DNA of 64,000 bases from Nematocida ironsii. Taxonomy: Eukaryota; Microsporidia. A program made the position numbers and the translations under genes. The stretch covers positions 1 to 64,000 of the forward strand of contig LTDK01000179.1 of assembly GCA_001642415.1 (NCBI GenBank). Reading direction: 5' to 3'. How positions within the stretch are numbered: position 1 is the stretch's first letter; every line of letters starts with the position of its first letter. The notes below the pieces were generated by a model. It saw only the letters and a program-made list of their open reading frames with translations, searched no databases and was not told where the DNA came from. This document shows, one piece after another, positions 31,064 to 40,385 of this stretch.

Positions 31064-31588
31064 ATGAATAAGTTTTTAATAGCAGTAATAGTAATAATAG
31101 CATATATAACCAGCACCAGATCCAAGGAAGCAAAAGAAGGAAGCGAGGAAAATATGGGAGAAAGCGGTGCAAAGGGCTCTAGCGACAAGTCAAATAGCTT
31201 TCTAGGCCCTTTTTTATCAAAGGCCATCGATGTAGGGGAGAGAATTAGTATGGCAACACCCGCAGGAGTAGCTTTAAGAGAAACACAGGGCCTAATAGAG
31301 CAAGAGAATGATAACAATAATGAAAAAGAAGATAATGATGGAAAAGAAGAGAATGATGGAAAAGATGGAAAAGAAGAGAATGAAAAAAAAGAAACTAAAG
31401 ATGGAAAAGATAGCAAAAAGCCCGCAAAAAATGGAGAAGGCGCGGCCATAAATGCAAAGGAGGAAAAGGGTGGCAACCATTCTAAAGCTAAAAAGCCAAA
31501 GAATAAATCAAAAAAGGGCAAAAAAGACAATGATAAAGCTGAAGAAGCCAATCCATCAGATAAATCAAAGAAATCCTCCAAAAAGTAG
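31064..31588 (+). CDS. Secreted, highly charged low-complexity protein, 174 aa
   Basis: The start was chosen at 31064 because it opens a clean signal peptide (MNKFLIAVIVIIAYITS). An ATG at 31022 would add 14 residues, and the frame is open from a GTG at 30983. The mature protein is almost entirely Lys, Glu, Asp, Asn and Gly. Short degenerate repeats (DGKEEN, KDGKEEN) fill about residues 80-115, and a very basic C-terminus (KAKKPKNKSKKGKKD) follows. There are no cysteines and no membrane anchor after the signal peptide. It could be a spore-coat, polar-tube-associated or exported protein; that is inference from export plus composition. It resembles in style the genes at 50429 and 54704. Confidence 0.7.
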   Translation: MNKFLIAVIVIIAYITSTRSKEAKEGSEENMGESGAKGSSDKSNSFLGPFLSKAIDVGERISMATPAGVALRETQGLIEQENDNNNEKEDNDGKEENDGKDGKEENEKKETKDGKDSKKPAKNGEGAAINAKEEKGGNHSKAKKPKNKSKKGKKDNDKAEEANPSDKSKKSSKK

Positions 31589-31937
31589 TATATTCTTCCT
31601 GATCCATAAGAATAAATAGTTTATTTATTATATTTCATTCTATAAATAATAGCCAATTAGGAGTATTTTAAGATTAGCCGCCTGCAGTCCCATCTGGCCA
31701 GTATCTTCTGCTTTAAAATACAACCCGAAATACAATTAATTGATTTCTTTAAACCATAAACCCAACATTCAAATGTTTATAAAAGTAGAGTACTTGCACT
31801 GTAAATAAATTCTTTTTCTTAAGTAATGTCTGTCTGGCTTTTTCGCTATTGTTATACAGTGCTAGAATATTCTGTGCATTTACACACTGAGATTTTTTCG
31901 GATATCTCATTTCTAGTGTGTATTTCTGGTGTGGGAG
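31589..31937. other. Spacer between convergent genes
   Basis: About 350 bp with one reverse copy of the recurring motif (CAACCCGAAAT, 31721-31731). No gene. Confidence 0.5.
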
Positions 31938-32999
31938 TCAGCCCAATACTTGCTCTTTCCATAGAATCATAAATACAAACACACCAAGTGCATTTCGTAT
32001 ACTGTTTGACACCCCAATCAGGTACTTATCAAGCTGTAAATACCCCTCGCTGGATGGAACCAGATAAAGACTCATTCCTATAAGAATAATGAATATTGGT
32101 TTTACATTATATACTATCATAGTAAGAAGAACTATACCAACACTTACTGTGCTTAGAATAATATACTCTTTGTTGTGCTGGTTGCTAAACACCCACTTGA
32201 ACATACTAAGACTGCAGTAGATAATCAGATATATGTTATTAGTTGTGGTAGAGAGCAGCCCGCCTACACCGGTAGAAATAAAAGATATATTTACCTTTTC
32301 TAGGATAGTGCTAATTTTCAAGTGAACGGAGACTCTTGGCTTGTTGTATTTGTCAACCAATTCAGTATACTCCCGGTGGAAGTGGTAGAATGGCGTATTT
32401 CCAAGTAATTTTGTTAGCGCGTAATACACTTCGTTATAAAGCACGTTTAAGTTATTGCTAACAATCATCTCAGATGGCGGCTCAGGTACAAGTAGAACAA
32501 CTGCCAGAACCTCCAGCACTATCAAACAAAACACAAAAATAAATGACTTACACACACCTTCAAATCCAGGCAGGAATGACAAGAAAAGGAAAATCATGCA
32601 GGTTTGCATTGTTAGAAGAATCCCCAGCTGGGAAAGTGCGGCTTCCCTAAATGAAAATAAAGAAAGATGTGCTGTGTGGATTTCTGCCACTGTTTGTCCA
32701 TACGCCTGCAGAAATCCTATAAGAAATGCTCGAAAGTACCCATCCACTATGAAAAAAAGTGGCAGAGAAAGCACAGACGCACCAATTAGCTTGATTCTTG
32801 AGTTAGTTCCCGGAATTGTCAGAAACGAAAATGCGCCGGCGAGTAAAGAGATAAATACTTGGTCTGGATCAGACATAATGCAGGAAAGAATTGTAGGATA
32901 GGTTGTGGCAAAGGCAACTGATAAAATAGAAAGAGTAATTGAGCTTGGCACTGAAATCTCTGGTGGAGTATTCTCAGCTACGGTCTTTTCAATTTCCAT
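31938..32999 (-). CDS. Multi-pass membrane protein, 353 aa, unknown
   Basis: About nine hydrophobic segments in two groups, roughly residues 22-175 and 240-345. A hydrophilic loop at about residues 178-235 separates them (contains YHFHREYTELVDKYNKPR). The N-terminal 20 residues are acidic and cytosol-like, with no cleavable signal. No transporter signature is recognised. Two helix bundles flanking a polar loop suit a transporter or channel, but the substrate cannot be told. Codon use is core-like. Its start faces tRNA-Val, 122 bp away, in divergent arrangement. Confidence 0.75.
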   Translation of the reverse strand: MEIEKTVAENTPPEISVPSSITLSILSVAFATTYPTILSCIMSDPDQVFISLLAGAFSFLTIPGTNSRIKLIGASVLSLPLFFIVDGYFRAFLIGFLQAYGQTVAEIHTAHLSLFSFREAALSQLGILLTMQTCMIFLFLSFLPGFEGVCKSFIFVFCLIVLEVLAVVLLVPEPPSEMIVSNNLNVLYNEVYYALTKLLGNTPFYHFHREYTELVDKYNKPRVSVHLKISTILEKVNISFISTGVGGLLSTTTNNIYLIIYCSLSMFKWVFSNQHNKEYIILSTVSVGIVLLTMIVYNVKPIFIILIGMSLYLVPSSEGYLQLDKYLIGVSNSIRNALGVFVFMILWKEQVLG

Positions 33000-33121
33000 T
33001 CTGTTGTTTGCCAGTAAATCTTATGTAAAGGTAACTATAGAAACCGTCACTATTTATTACTTCAATGTAGAAAATCTGTTACATACCCGCAGGATGTATC
33101 GCCTTGTTTACCGTATAGTGT

Positions 33122-33194
33122 GTCGCCATAGTGTAGTGGTTATCACGCATCCTTTACACGGATGAGGTCCCCGGTTCGATCCCGGGTGGCGACA
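33122..33194 (+). tRNA. tRNA-Val (TAC)
   Basis: Intronless cloverleaf. Acceptor GTCGCCA pairs with TGGCGAC, anticodon stem CATCC with GGATG, and the loop TTTACAC carries anticodon TAC at 33155-33157. The T loop is TTCGATC, the discriminator is A, and a six-T terminator follows immediately. The stop codon of the next gene, on the opposite strand, is 35 bp away. Confidence 0.96.
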
Positions 33195-33229
33195 TTTTTT
33201 ACACTTTTTGTTTCTATTTTTAGATGCAG

Positions 33230-33709
33230 CTACTTTTTTTGCTCCTCTTTTATTGTCTCTTCTATGGCCTGTGCGTCCTTTTCGCTTATTCGAACGCACC
33301 CTGTGCACGGCTGCTTGTTTTCATCCAGTCCTGTAAATACCACTGTGCTGCCCGTTATTTTTATGTGGGAAATATCCAAAATTAGCAAATTAAGTACGAT
33401 TCGGGTGTTATTTAGCACAAACAGTAGCTGCACTCTTTTGTTTGGCAGTGGCTTTCCTTGAATCTGCCCCGGGCTGATTTCTACCCACTTGGCTTCTTGT
33501 TTCTTGTAAAGCGTCCCATGCGCAGAGAAAAGAAGTGGCTGCTCTGGCACTGCTGGCTTAGCAGGAGAAGATACTGTTTTTTCGGGTTCTTTTAGTTTAA
33601 TCTCCTGAGGAAGTAATGGTTTCTTTTCTGTTGGTACTGTATCAAAGAAAGACTTGGCTTTCTTCATTTTGTTCAGGAGAGTGTCTTTTCCGTCTGTATT
33701 GTTATTCAT
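33230..33709 (-). CDS. RanBD-like protein (Nup50/Nup2 type), 159 aa
   Basis: The N-terminal 60 residues are Lys/Pro-rich and probably disordered. From about residue 60 a PH-like RanBD pattern appears: LFSAHGTLYKKQEAKWVEI, then strands QLLFVLNN and VLNLLI, then VVFTGLDENKQP, and a final helix ISEKDAQAIEETI. This matches the divergent Ran-binding domain at the C-terminus of nucleoporins Nup2/Nup50 better than RanBP1, which has its own gene at 26399. Such proteins sit at the nuclear basket and help cargo release from importins. FG repeats, usual in Nup2, are missing, so the protein is reduced to a linker plus domain. Confidence 0.65.
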   Translation of the reverse strand: MNNNTDGKDTLLNKMKKAKSFFDTVPTEKKPLLPQEIKLKEPEKTVSSPAKPAVPEQPLLFSAHGTLYKKQEAKWVEISPGQIQGKPLPNKRVQLLFVLNNTRIVLNLLILDISHIKITGSTVVFTGLDENKQPCTGCVRISEKDAQAIEETIKEEQKK

Positions 33710-34448
33710 AAAAAATCTAATAATATTTTATTATGAATGATGGTTTATACTGCATTTCCGATCCATTTAATTAAAAAACGACTAGTTGTTCTACTATAAA
33801 TACAATATTGCATATAGAAGTACATTTACACACACAAATATTCTTTTTAAATAATTTAATACATATTATTTGCTAAGTTTTACTTATATAATGACACTAG
33901 TGCTAAAAATAAATACTTCTGGATACATCAGAAGAAATAAACTTAATTTATACTATCAGTAAATTTCGAGATGTTTCATAATAAGCATAGAATAAATCAC
34001 GTGTATAAAAATACATATAATAATCTGGTATGTTAATGTATATTGTATGCTATTTCATATAATAACAAGAATTTCTATTTCTATTCGCATATTACTTTAC
34101 CTAGACATATAACAAATACTCTAATTTTCAGATTGTTTCTGAGTATACTGTGCTTATCTCTTATATAACCCGAAATTTTTAATGATCCTCTCTGTTAGTT
34201 GTTCTTTTCTTTTATGAGTTGTTTTAAATATGAAATACTTTTAATTTTAAATTATCATTATTTATATTGCATATGTTATATAAAAGTGAACACTTTACAA
34301 TAAATAATAAGAAAGAAATATAAAAATATTTTAAAATGTAAAGGATAAGTTAATCCCAAATAACATGACAGTATAAAAACAAATAACTTAGTAAATAACG
34401 ATACAAATAATATTCTTCATATTTGATACGGGAATAACCTAAAATTTA
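33710..34448. other. Spacer with a recurring-motif copy
   Basis: About 740 bp of AT-rich sequence. ATAACCCGAAAT lies at 34165-34176. No gene. Confidence 0.5.
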
Positions 34449-34937
34449 TTATTTCTCGTATATTAAGTTGTAGTCTTCCATAGGGAACTCATTTTTAAGT
34501 AATTCCTGGTTTATCCATATGCCTATTTCTCTCTGGGCATTCTCCACAGAGTCAGATGCATGGCAAAGGTTCTTTCCAACACAGTTGGCTAAGTCACCAC
34601 GAATAGTACCTAGATCAGCCTCTCTTGGGTTTGTGGCACCAAGAAGCTTTCTCATGCCTTTAACTACCTCATGCCCTGTTACAATTAGCTTAACTACAGG
34701 TCCACTGGTCATGTACTTAATTATGCCAGGGAAGAATGGTTTTGAGACAAGCTCATTGTAGTGCTCCCTAAGGATTTCTTCAGTAGCAAAGTCTGTCTGG
34801 ATGTATGAGATGTTGTATCCCTTTCTCTCTATTCTAGAGATAATTTCTCCAACTAATCTTCTTTTTACACCATCTGGTTTTATCATAACATAGGTTGATT
34901 CCATTTGCTTTGGGGTTGTTTTAACTGCGGTATTCAT
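34449..34937 (-). CDS. YNK1: Nucleoside diphosphate kinase
   Basis: A 162-residue single-domain NDP kinase, which transfers phosphate from ATP to NDPs through a phospho-histidine. The opening YVMIKPDGVKR and the active-site string NLCHASDS with H126 are clear, and the rest aligns over the normal length (about 150) with a short N-terminal extension. M12 is an alternative start. One oddity: the family normally has CHGSDS; here the Gly after the catalytic His is Ala. This is a mild change and the enzyme is probably active. In microsporidia, which import host nucleotides, it helps redistribute phosphates among NTPs. Confidence 0.95.
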   Translation of the reverse strand: MNTAVKTTPKQMESTYVMIKPDGVKRRLVGEIISRIERKGYNISYIQTDFATEEILREHYNELVSKPFFPGIIKYMTSGPVVKLIVTGHEVVKGMRKLLGATNPREADLGTIRGDLANCVGKNLCHASDSVENAQREIGIWINQELLKNEFPMEDYNLIYEK

Positions 34938-35075
34938 TTTTCTAGAATAAAATTATTAAAAATTTATAGAAAATTATTTTCTCTGTGGGTGCTTTCGAAA
35001 TTATTATTTTTAGGCATTAAAAAACAATTTATCCATTATATTCCTTTTTAGTAAATTATTTTTTTACCGTTGCAA

Positions 35076-35402
35076 ATGAATCAAACTACACTTCAGGCAC
35101 AAGGAACTATGGATGAAGGAGCAGGGCAGACCTGTACTATTACTATAGAACAAGAAACAACCCAGACTGGCCAGGGCCTTAGCAATAGTCAGATTGATTC
35201 AGTTCCAGATGAGCATATTACTCTTCTTAAAAATGTTAAAAAACTCACAGAAGAGGAATTGGAAGCGCGAAGAGAAGCAAATAGAAGGAAAAAAAGGAGT
35301 AACGATTGTTTTTTAGCTTTAATTAAGATAGCAGCAGGTGCTTCTCTCTTTAGTTTATTTATTTTTTCTATGTATGCGCTTGCTGAGCATAAAACCAATT
35401 GA
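35076..35402 (+). CDS. Tandem small membrane protein 1 (108 aa)
   Basis: First of three tandem paralogues. The ATG at 35076 (MNQTT) is used; two codons upstream are open only from TTG. A conserved block CTITIEQE at about residues 20-27 is followed by DEHITLLK at about residues 45-52, which fits the [DE]xxxL[LI] adaptor-binding sorting signal. A basic stretch (RREANRRKKR) then leads into a C-terminal membrane segment at about residues 80-102. The polar N-terminus should face the cytosol, putting the sorting signal where adaptors could read it. Lineage-specific; no known homologue recognised. Confidence 0.75.
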   Translation: MNQTTLQAQGTMDEGAGQTCTITIEQETTQTGQGLSNSQIDSVPDEHITLLKNVKKLTEEELEARREANRRKKRSNDCFLALIKIAAGASLFSLFIFSMYALAEHKTN

Positions 35403-35706
35403 AAAAGTCCAAGCAAATACAAATCGGATATTAATTTTTGGGGAGTACAAGAAATCCTAATAATACTATCCCTATCCGAGAAAGATTAGTCTTTGCTTAC
35501 CATTTCATATTGGCATGGTGATTAACACCAACTGATATTAAGGAGCAATGAAACTATATAAGAGTTTTAATAATAAATAATCTGAAATTCTTATTTGTGG
35601 CAGATGGTAGTAGTTTATATTTAAGAAGAGAAGAAAAATGCTCTCTTAAAAAAATAATTTATCCTTTACATCTATTTTATAGTAAATTGTTTTTTCATAG
35701 CTAGAA
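35403..35706. other. Spacer between tandem paralogues
   Basis: About 300 bp. Its last 70 bases resemble the segment just upstream of copies 1 and 3 (ATAATTTATCC ... TAGTAAATT), so the duplicated unit includes promoter sequence. Confidence 0.5.
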
Positions 35707-36087
35707 ATGAATCAAACTACACCTCAAGAAAAAAATAGTATGAATGGCGAGGCAGCGCAGACTTATACAATTACTATAGAGCAAGAACCAAATCCCATGG
35801 GCCAAAAATCCAATAAAAATCAAGCTAATTATACATCAGAAGAGCATATTCCTCTTTTAGAACAGGCAGATAGGTGCGCCTGGAATGGCTCGGTAGAAAG
35901 AAATAAAAGCTCTAGCAATAAAATAACAAATGCCTTGTATGAAATAATCAAGTCAATACTACTCATTTTAGTTATTACAGTACTGTCTGTTTATTTATTT
36001 CTGGTAATTTTCAGTGAATCTACAAACAATACTACTACATATCCTGCCAAGGCAGAACTTATACATAATAATACAATAGAGCAGTGA
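35707..36087 (+). CDS. Tandem small membrane protein 2 (126 aa)
   Basis: Second paralogue; starts MNQTT like copy 1. It keeps the TITIEQE block and EEHIPLLEQ, again a [DE]xxxL[LI] signal. The region before the membrane segment has diverged (Asn/Ser/Lys-rich), and the hydrophobic segment lies at about residues 81-101. An extra C-terminal tail of some 24 residues carries NNTT and NNT sequons and would be lumenal or extracellular. The conserved parts are exactly the cytosolic block and dileucine element, which suggests that these, not the tail, carry the function. Confidence 0.75.
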   Translation: MNQTTPQEKNSMNGEAAQTYTITIEQEPNPMGQKSNKNQANYTSEEHIPLLEQADRCAWNGSVERNKSSSNKITNALYEIIKSILLILVITVLSVYLFLVIFSESTNNTTTYPAKAELIHNNTIEQ

Positions 36088-36370
36088 ATTTGTTCATAGC
36101 ATTTAATAGTTTGTTTATACTGGCATTAAAGACACGTGTGATGGCATCGATTAGTGCAAATGAACCTATTACTAGTAGGCAGGTGTGTTAATAATTAGTT
36201 TAGTAAAATCCTAGTTTATTTTAGTTTTTTAGCATCAATAATTACTAAAAATTTATAAAAATTTAATTCCTAGTCCTCTTAAAAATGGAATAAAATAATT
36301 TATCTTTTATATTTAGGTTATATATTAAATTATTTTTTTATCGTTGCAAATAAGTCAAACTATACACCAG

Positions 36371-36688
36371 ATGCAAGGAACTATGAATGAAGGAGCAGGG
36401 CAGACCTGTACTATTACTATAGAGAAAGAAACCACACAGATGGATCAGGGCTTCAATAGCCCACACATTAAGTCTGCTACAGAAGAACATCTTACTCTTT
36501 TAGAAAGAGCTAATAAAGTTACAAAAAGTGATTTAACAAAAAAAGAAAAGAATGAAAAGATCGGCTTGGATGCATGGACCGTGGCAGCAGCCGTATTAAC
36601 TTTTATACTCATCATAATCGTAATTATAGCTCTATTTATGCTGCTTTCAAGTGATTTTTCAATAAAAATATCCACGGTGGGTATATAA
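36371..36688 (+). CDS. Tandem small membrane protein 3 (105 aa), moved start
   Basis: Third paralogue. The position of the start codon used in copies 1 and 2 reads ATA here, so translation must begin at the next in-frame ATG (36371), losing about eight N-terminal residues. Otherwise intact: CTITIEKE block, EEHLTLLER dileucine signal, basic patch (KKEKNEK) and a strong membrane segment at about residues 71-93. No internal stop, so it is probably functional with a shortened N-terminus. The upstream region still resembles that of copy 1 (TTTTTTTA-CGTTGCAAAT). Confidence 0.7.
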   Translation: MQGTMNEGAGQTCTITIEKETTQMDQGFNSPHIKSATEEHLTLLERANKVTKSDLTKKEKNEKIGLDAWTVAAAVLTFILIIIVIIALFMLLSSDFSIKISTVGI

Positions 36689-37172
36689 TAAGCAATTTTC
36701 AATAATAAAAGAATGAACTATTTATTATATAGACAAAGTTTGGTTTGGTATTATTATACAAACTGTATAAAGGAATTATGGACCAATGTCTAGTTATATC
36801 TATTAAATCGAAATAGTCCGAAAACGCACTTTATGCCTTATTTGTTTATAGAGAGAGGTACACCGAAAACTGGTTTTTACTTAAAAATGCATAGAAATGT
36901 AATTTGTAAATTAGAAAATGACAAAGAAAATATAACAGAATTAAAATATTTATTAATATAGCCAGAAATATTTTATAGTATAATTGGGTAAATTACAGTA
37001 AAGCAGTGAAGGAGCAAGAATTATTTCAGGTTAAAGAATGTAGTATATTCACTATATGAATAAGCAGGACCAACTTTTATTTAGAAAGGTAATAATTGTT
37101 ATAATTTATTTACGATAAAGATTAAGAATATCTATGTGTACTTATAATTAAGCAATCTATCATGACTTACTC
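36689..37172. other. Spacer between convergent genes
   Basis: About 480 bp of AT-rich sequence with no recognised element. Confidence 0.5.
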
Positions 37173-40100
37173 TTATGTATTAGCTGTGTGTAGAACTCCA
37201 TTTACTGTAATGCTGTCTTCTTTATCAGCGCCGCCTCCAAATAGGCTCTGTAGATTATTCTGTAATAAATCCATAGAGTTCTGTTCTACTTTAGGCCTTG
37301 GTGTGCTATTCAGAAGGGTGTCTGCATATAGCATACTATTATCAACTGGTTTGGCTGCTGCGGTGTTGTTGGCTGTGTTAGGATTATCTAATGACTTAGT
37401 TAGGTTTTTACTGATAGAGTCATTAAAATTATTTCCAAATGGATTAGTGTTGCTATTAGCAGAAAATGGATTGTTCATAAGACTACTACTTGAGTTAATC
37501 ATAGAGGATGTGCCGGCTGAGTTCATATTAAATTGGTTTGACATAAGGCCATTTAGGCCAAAAGAGTTATTTTCTGCTGGCTTAGAAGCCGGATTAGAAG
37601 ATAAAGCTGTGCTGCTTAGTAGTGAGTTCTGGCCAAGCCCACCAAACATACTTGTGTCTTTGCTAGTTGCTGCGCTTGGGAGTAAAGGTGAATTTAGGCT
37701 AGAATTAAATAGATTTGTGCCCATGGAGTTATTGCCCAATAATCCAGACTGCATATTGAATGGATTATTTTTTAGTATGTCATTAGTAAGGTTGTCAATT
37801 AACCCACTATCTGTTTTTGGAATAGAAGAGGCTTCTGCTTTAGAGGTTTTCTTCTTCAAAGCAGTTGATTTCTTGTTATCAGAAGGCTTTGTATCTGCTG
37901 AGGTTGGTGTAGAAGCGAATGGATTTGTATTCTTCGTAGAAATAGGAGGAAGTGTAAACTTATTGGCGGTAGGAGAAGAAAGCTTGCTATCCACTAGATT
38001 AGTACTAATTGGTGAGAAGTATGAGGATAGTAAATTATTCACTGCATTTGCATCACTTGACATGGGGGGCGTGGCTATTGTGGTGGGTGCAGCTGGCGGT
38101 ATGGCAGATATAGAAGGAGGGGGTTGTAAAGAAATTGGCGTACTTTCAGTGCTAGACACAGAAATAGAAGGAGCCTGTATAGTAGGCATTGGGGTAGGAG
38201 TAATAGGCGCAATGGGGGTAATAGGAGTTGCTAATGGTATATGTGTAACAGGCTCTATATGTGGGGAGTGTATCACCATAGTAGTAGGTTTAACTATCTG
38301 AGGCATCGGTGCAGGTGAATGTATTGCAGGAAGTGTAACAGAAGTATTCATTGGGGCAATCATTTCCTTAGCATGGCCTACATGTATTTCATGAATAGGG
38401 TGTAACAACACCTGCTTAGGATGAGGTTTGTTCATTCTAACAAACGGTTTGTGTATAGTATGTGCAATGAATTGAGTTGGCATCTGCATAGCTGCAGAAG
38501 AAATCTTGGTATGCTTAAACTTATGTGGTTCAGCATTCATAGAATACCTGGCAGAATAGCTATCAGATGAACCATACGCCTTTTCAGCATACATATCATC
38601 CTTAAGATCTGGCCACTTCTCTTTTTTCACATGCTTATACAGTTCAGGGCGTGGTTTTTTCATCTTATAAGTTGATTTATGGGCAGTGCTGGTAGAAAAA
38701 ACCTCACTGTCACTGTCACTGTCTTCTTCTGGCTCTATTCTTATTTTTCTGACTCTCTCTTTTCTTTCCATTCTCTCTTTTTCTCTGTCTATCTCCTCTC
38801 TTTCTTTGTGAAGTCTTTTCCTCTTTTTTCTTAGAGAAAGATAATCCTCTTCTAATGGATTTCTTTTTGCTTTTTCTTTTCTTCTACTCCAGCTCAATAT
38901 GGCCTTCTCTATAGCCTCATCCTCTGAGATTTCCTCGGGGACAACTGTAACAACCCGCTTTTTAACAGGCCTAACAATTTTTCTGTGGGTCTTCATATAC
39001 TTAGGCACTTGCAGTGTACTAGACTGATTCAAAAGAGTTCCCATAGTGTCTAAGTTACTCTTTATACTATCATACATAGTGTCTGCTTGTCTAGAATAGT
39101 TTGGCATATTAATCTTTCCTAAGTCTAACTTATATTTGTAGTTAGGACTAACTACTTCTGTATGCTTGATAATATGATTACTATTTCTTGGCTCACTAGA
39201 GGAATAGTCTAGAGAGTCGCTAGAGACTAGATCCTCAGAGTCTATAGACTCTATTTCATCCCGTGCCCTTTTAAGATCATTTCTAAGACTTTGAATGCTC
39301 CTTCTTACACGAGCATGCGGCCTTCGAATTATCTCATGTGTGACTTCCTGAACAGGCGTATCTACCACTGGGGGTGGTCTGTATACTTGTGACCTTGGAG
39401 GACTCGATGTCTTTATTCTGTCTGATTTACTATCTCTTTCTAGCACCCGAAATCTAATTATGTCATCCGTGTTACTGCACGGCTTAAATGAGAATTGATT
39501 TCCTATGTAATTTAGGCAGTGGTTGTTCCCTTCTCGGCGCAGATGAATTATTCTTCTGCCTTCTTCCACTATTTTTACATCAAATGGACTAATATTTATA
39601 CCAAAATCACTTTCAATTTCTTTTTCATCTAGCTCTTCCCTAGGTACTTCTATCGGTGGAATGGAGGGAGGATATGGAGGAAACTCAACTGGCGTATATG
39701 GATATGGATGGCGCGGTGGCATGTACGTAAAAGGAGGTGGCCCGTATGGCTCCTCTTCTGGCCGCGGCATTTCTTCTTTATAGCGCTCTTCTCGCTTGGG
39801 TGTATGCGTATAAGTGCTTGTATAAGACACGTTTCTAGGCGGGCTCTTATAAGAAGAAGGGCTTTCATACGAATTGTCTCTTTCCCTATACGGCTCGTCA
39901 GATGGAGGCAGAGGAGGCTGCCTAGGCGGATAGCGATCTACAGGCTGTGTGTTCTCAGGCGGCCGGCTATCTTCATGCGGATTGCGTGCTATTCTGGGAT
40001 CACCATGAAAGTGATATTCCGTATGCACTGCTGAAGGTACTTCTGGTTTATTATATGGCCTGTAGTGTATTTCCTTATATGTCTCTTTGCCCGGCCCAGG

Positions 40101-40385
40101 CTTATACTCCTCATGCTGTGTGGTTGTTGACTTTCGGGTTAAGTATACTGGGCTGACTTCTTTTTTAACAAATATTTTTGTTTCATCCGGCTCTACACCT
40201 ATTGTGTAATACTCTTTATCTTTTCTTATGTATATCCTTCTGTGTTTTATTTTGATCGTGTGCTCAACTGGGCTTAGTTGAATAGTTGAACCATCGGTTG
40301 CTAAATATAACAGCGGATTATTAACAGACTCTAGCACTTTTCCAAAGTGAGTCTTCAGCAGTGCCAGAATAAGAACTAATTTCAT
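37173..40385 (-). CDS. Large secreted Pro/Ser/Asn-rich protein, 1070 aa
   Basis: Starts with a short signal peptide (MKLVLILALLKTHFG). About residues 20-85 are beta-rich. A Pro/Tyr/Arg-rich region follows to about 240, with many PPxP runs. A small folded segment at about 255-305 has two cysteines (NNHC, KPC) in an arrangement recalling a beta-trefoil repeat, but this is weak. A long basic, helical, Lys/Arg/Glu-rich region spans about 350-590. The C-terminal half is Pro/Thr/Ser then Asn/Ser-rich low complexity. Export plus size and composition suit a spore-wall or polar-tube component, but no signature of a named polar tube protein was recognised. An antisense 379-codon frame is only a shadow. 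Confidence 0.8.
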   Translation of the reverse strand: MKLVLILALLKTHFGKVLESVNNPLLYLATDGSTIQLSPVEHTIKIKHRRIYIRKDKEYYTIGVEPDETKIFVKKEVSPVYLTRKSTTTQHEEYKPGPGKETYKEIHYRPYNKPEVPSAVHTEYHFHGDPRIARNPHEDSRPPENTQPVDRYPPRQPPLPPSDEPYRERDNSYESPSSYKSPPRNVSYTSTYTHTPKREERYKEEMPRPEEEPYGPPPFTYMPPRHPYPYTPVEFPPYPPSIPPIEVPREELDEKEIESDFGINISPFDVKIVEEGRRIIHLRREGNNHCLNYIGNQFSFKPCSNTDDIIRFRVLERDSKSDRIKTSSPPRSQVYRPPPVVDTPVQEVTHEIIRRPHARVRRSIQSLRNDLKRARDEIESIDSEDLVSSDSLDYSSSEPRNSNHIIKHTEVVSPNYKYKLDLGKINMPNYSRQADTMYDSIKSNLDTMGTLLNQSSTLQVPKYMKTHRKIVRPVKKRVVTVVPEEISEDEAIEKAILSWSRRKEKAKRNPLEEDYLSLRKKRKRLHKEREEIDREKERMERKERVRKIRIEPEEDSDSDSEVFSTSTAHKSTYKMKKPRPELYKHVKKEKWPDLKDDMYAEKAYGSSDSYSARYSMNAEPHKFKHTKISSAAMQMPTQFIAHTIHKPFVRMNKPHPKQVLLHPIHEIHVGHAKEMIAPMNTSVTLPAIHSPAPMPQIVKPTTMVIHSPHIEPVTHIPLATPITPIAPITPTPMPTIQAPSISVSSTESTPISLQPPPSISAIPPAAPTTIATPPMSSDANAVNNLLSSYFSPISTNLVDSKLSSPTANKFTLPPISTKNTNPFASTPTSADTKPSDNKKSTALKKKTSKAEASSIPKTDSGLIDNLTNDILKNNPFNMQSGLLGNNSMGTNLFNSSLNSPLLPSAATSKDTSMFGGLGQNSLLSSTALSSNPASKPAENNSFGLNGLMSNQFNMNSAGTSSMINSSSSLMNNPFSANSNTNPFGNNFNDSISKNLTKSLDNPNTANNTAAAKPVDNSMLYADTLLNSTPRPKVEQNSMDLLQNNLQSLFGGGADKEDSITVNGVLHTANT

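Noticed and set aside
37162..38301. 379-codon plus-strand frame opposite the 1070-aa gene
   Set aside because: Antisense shadow of an Asn/Ser/Pro-rich coding region; Leu/Ser/Val-rich translation, no known domain, and the minus frame has a signal peptide and full length.
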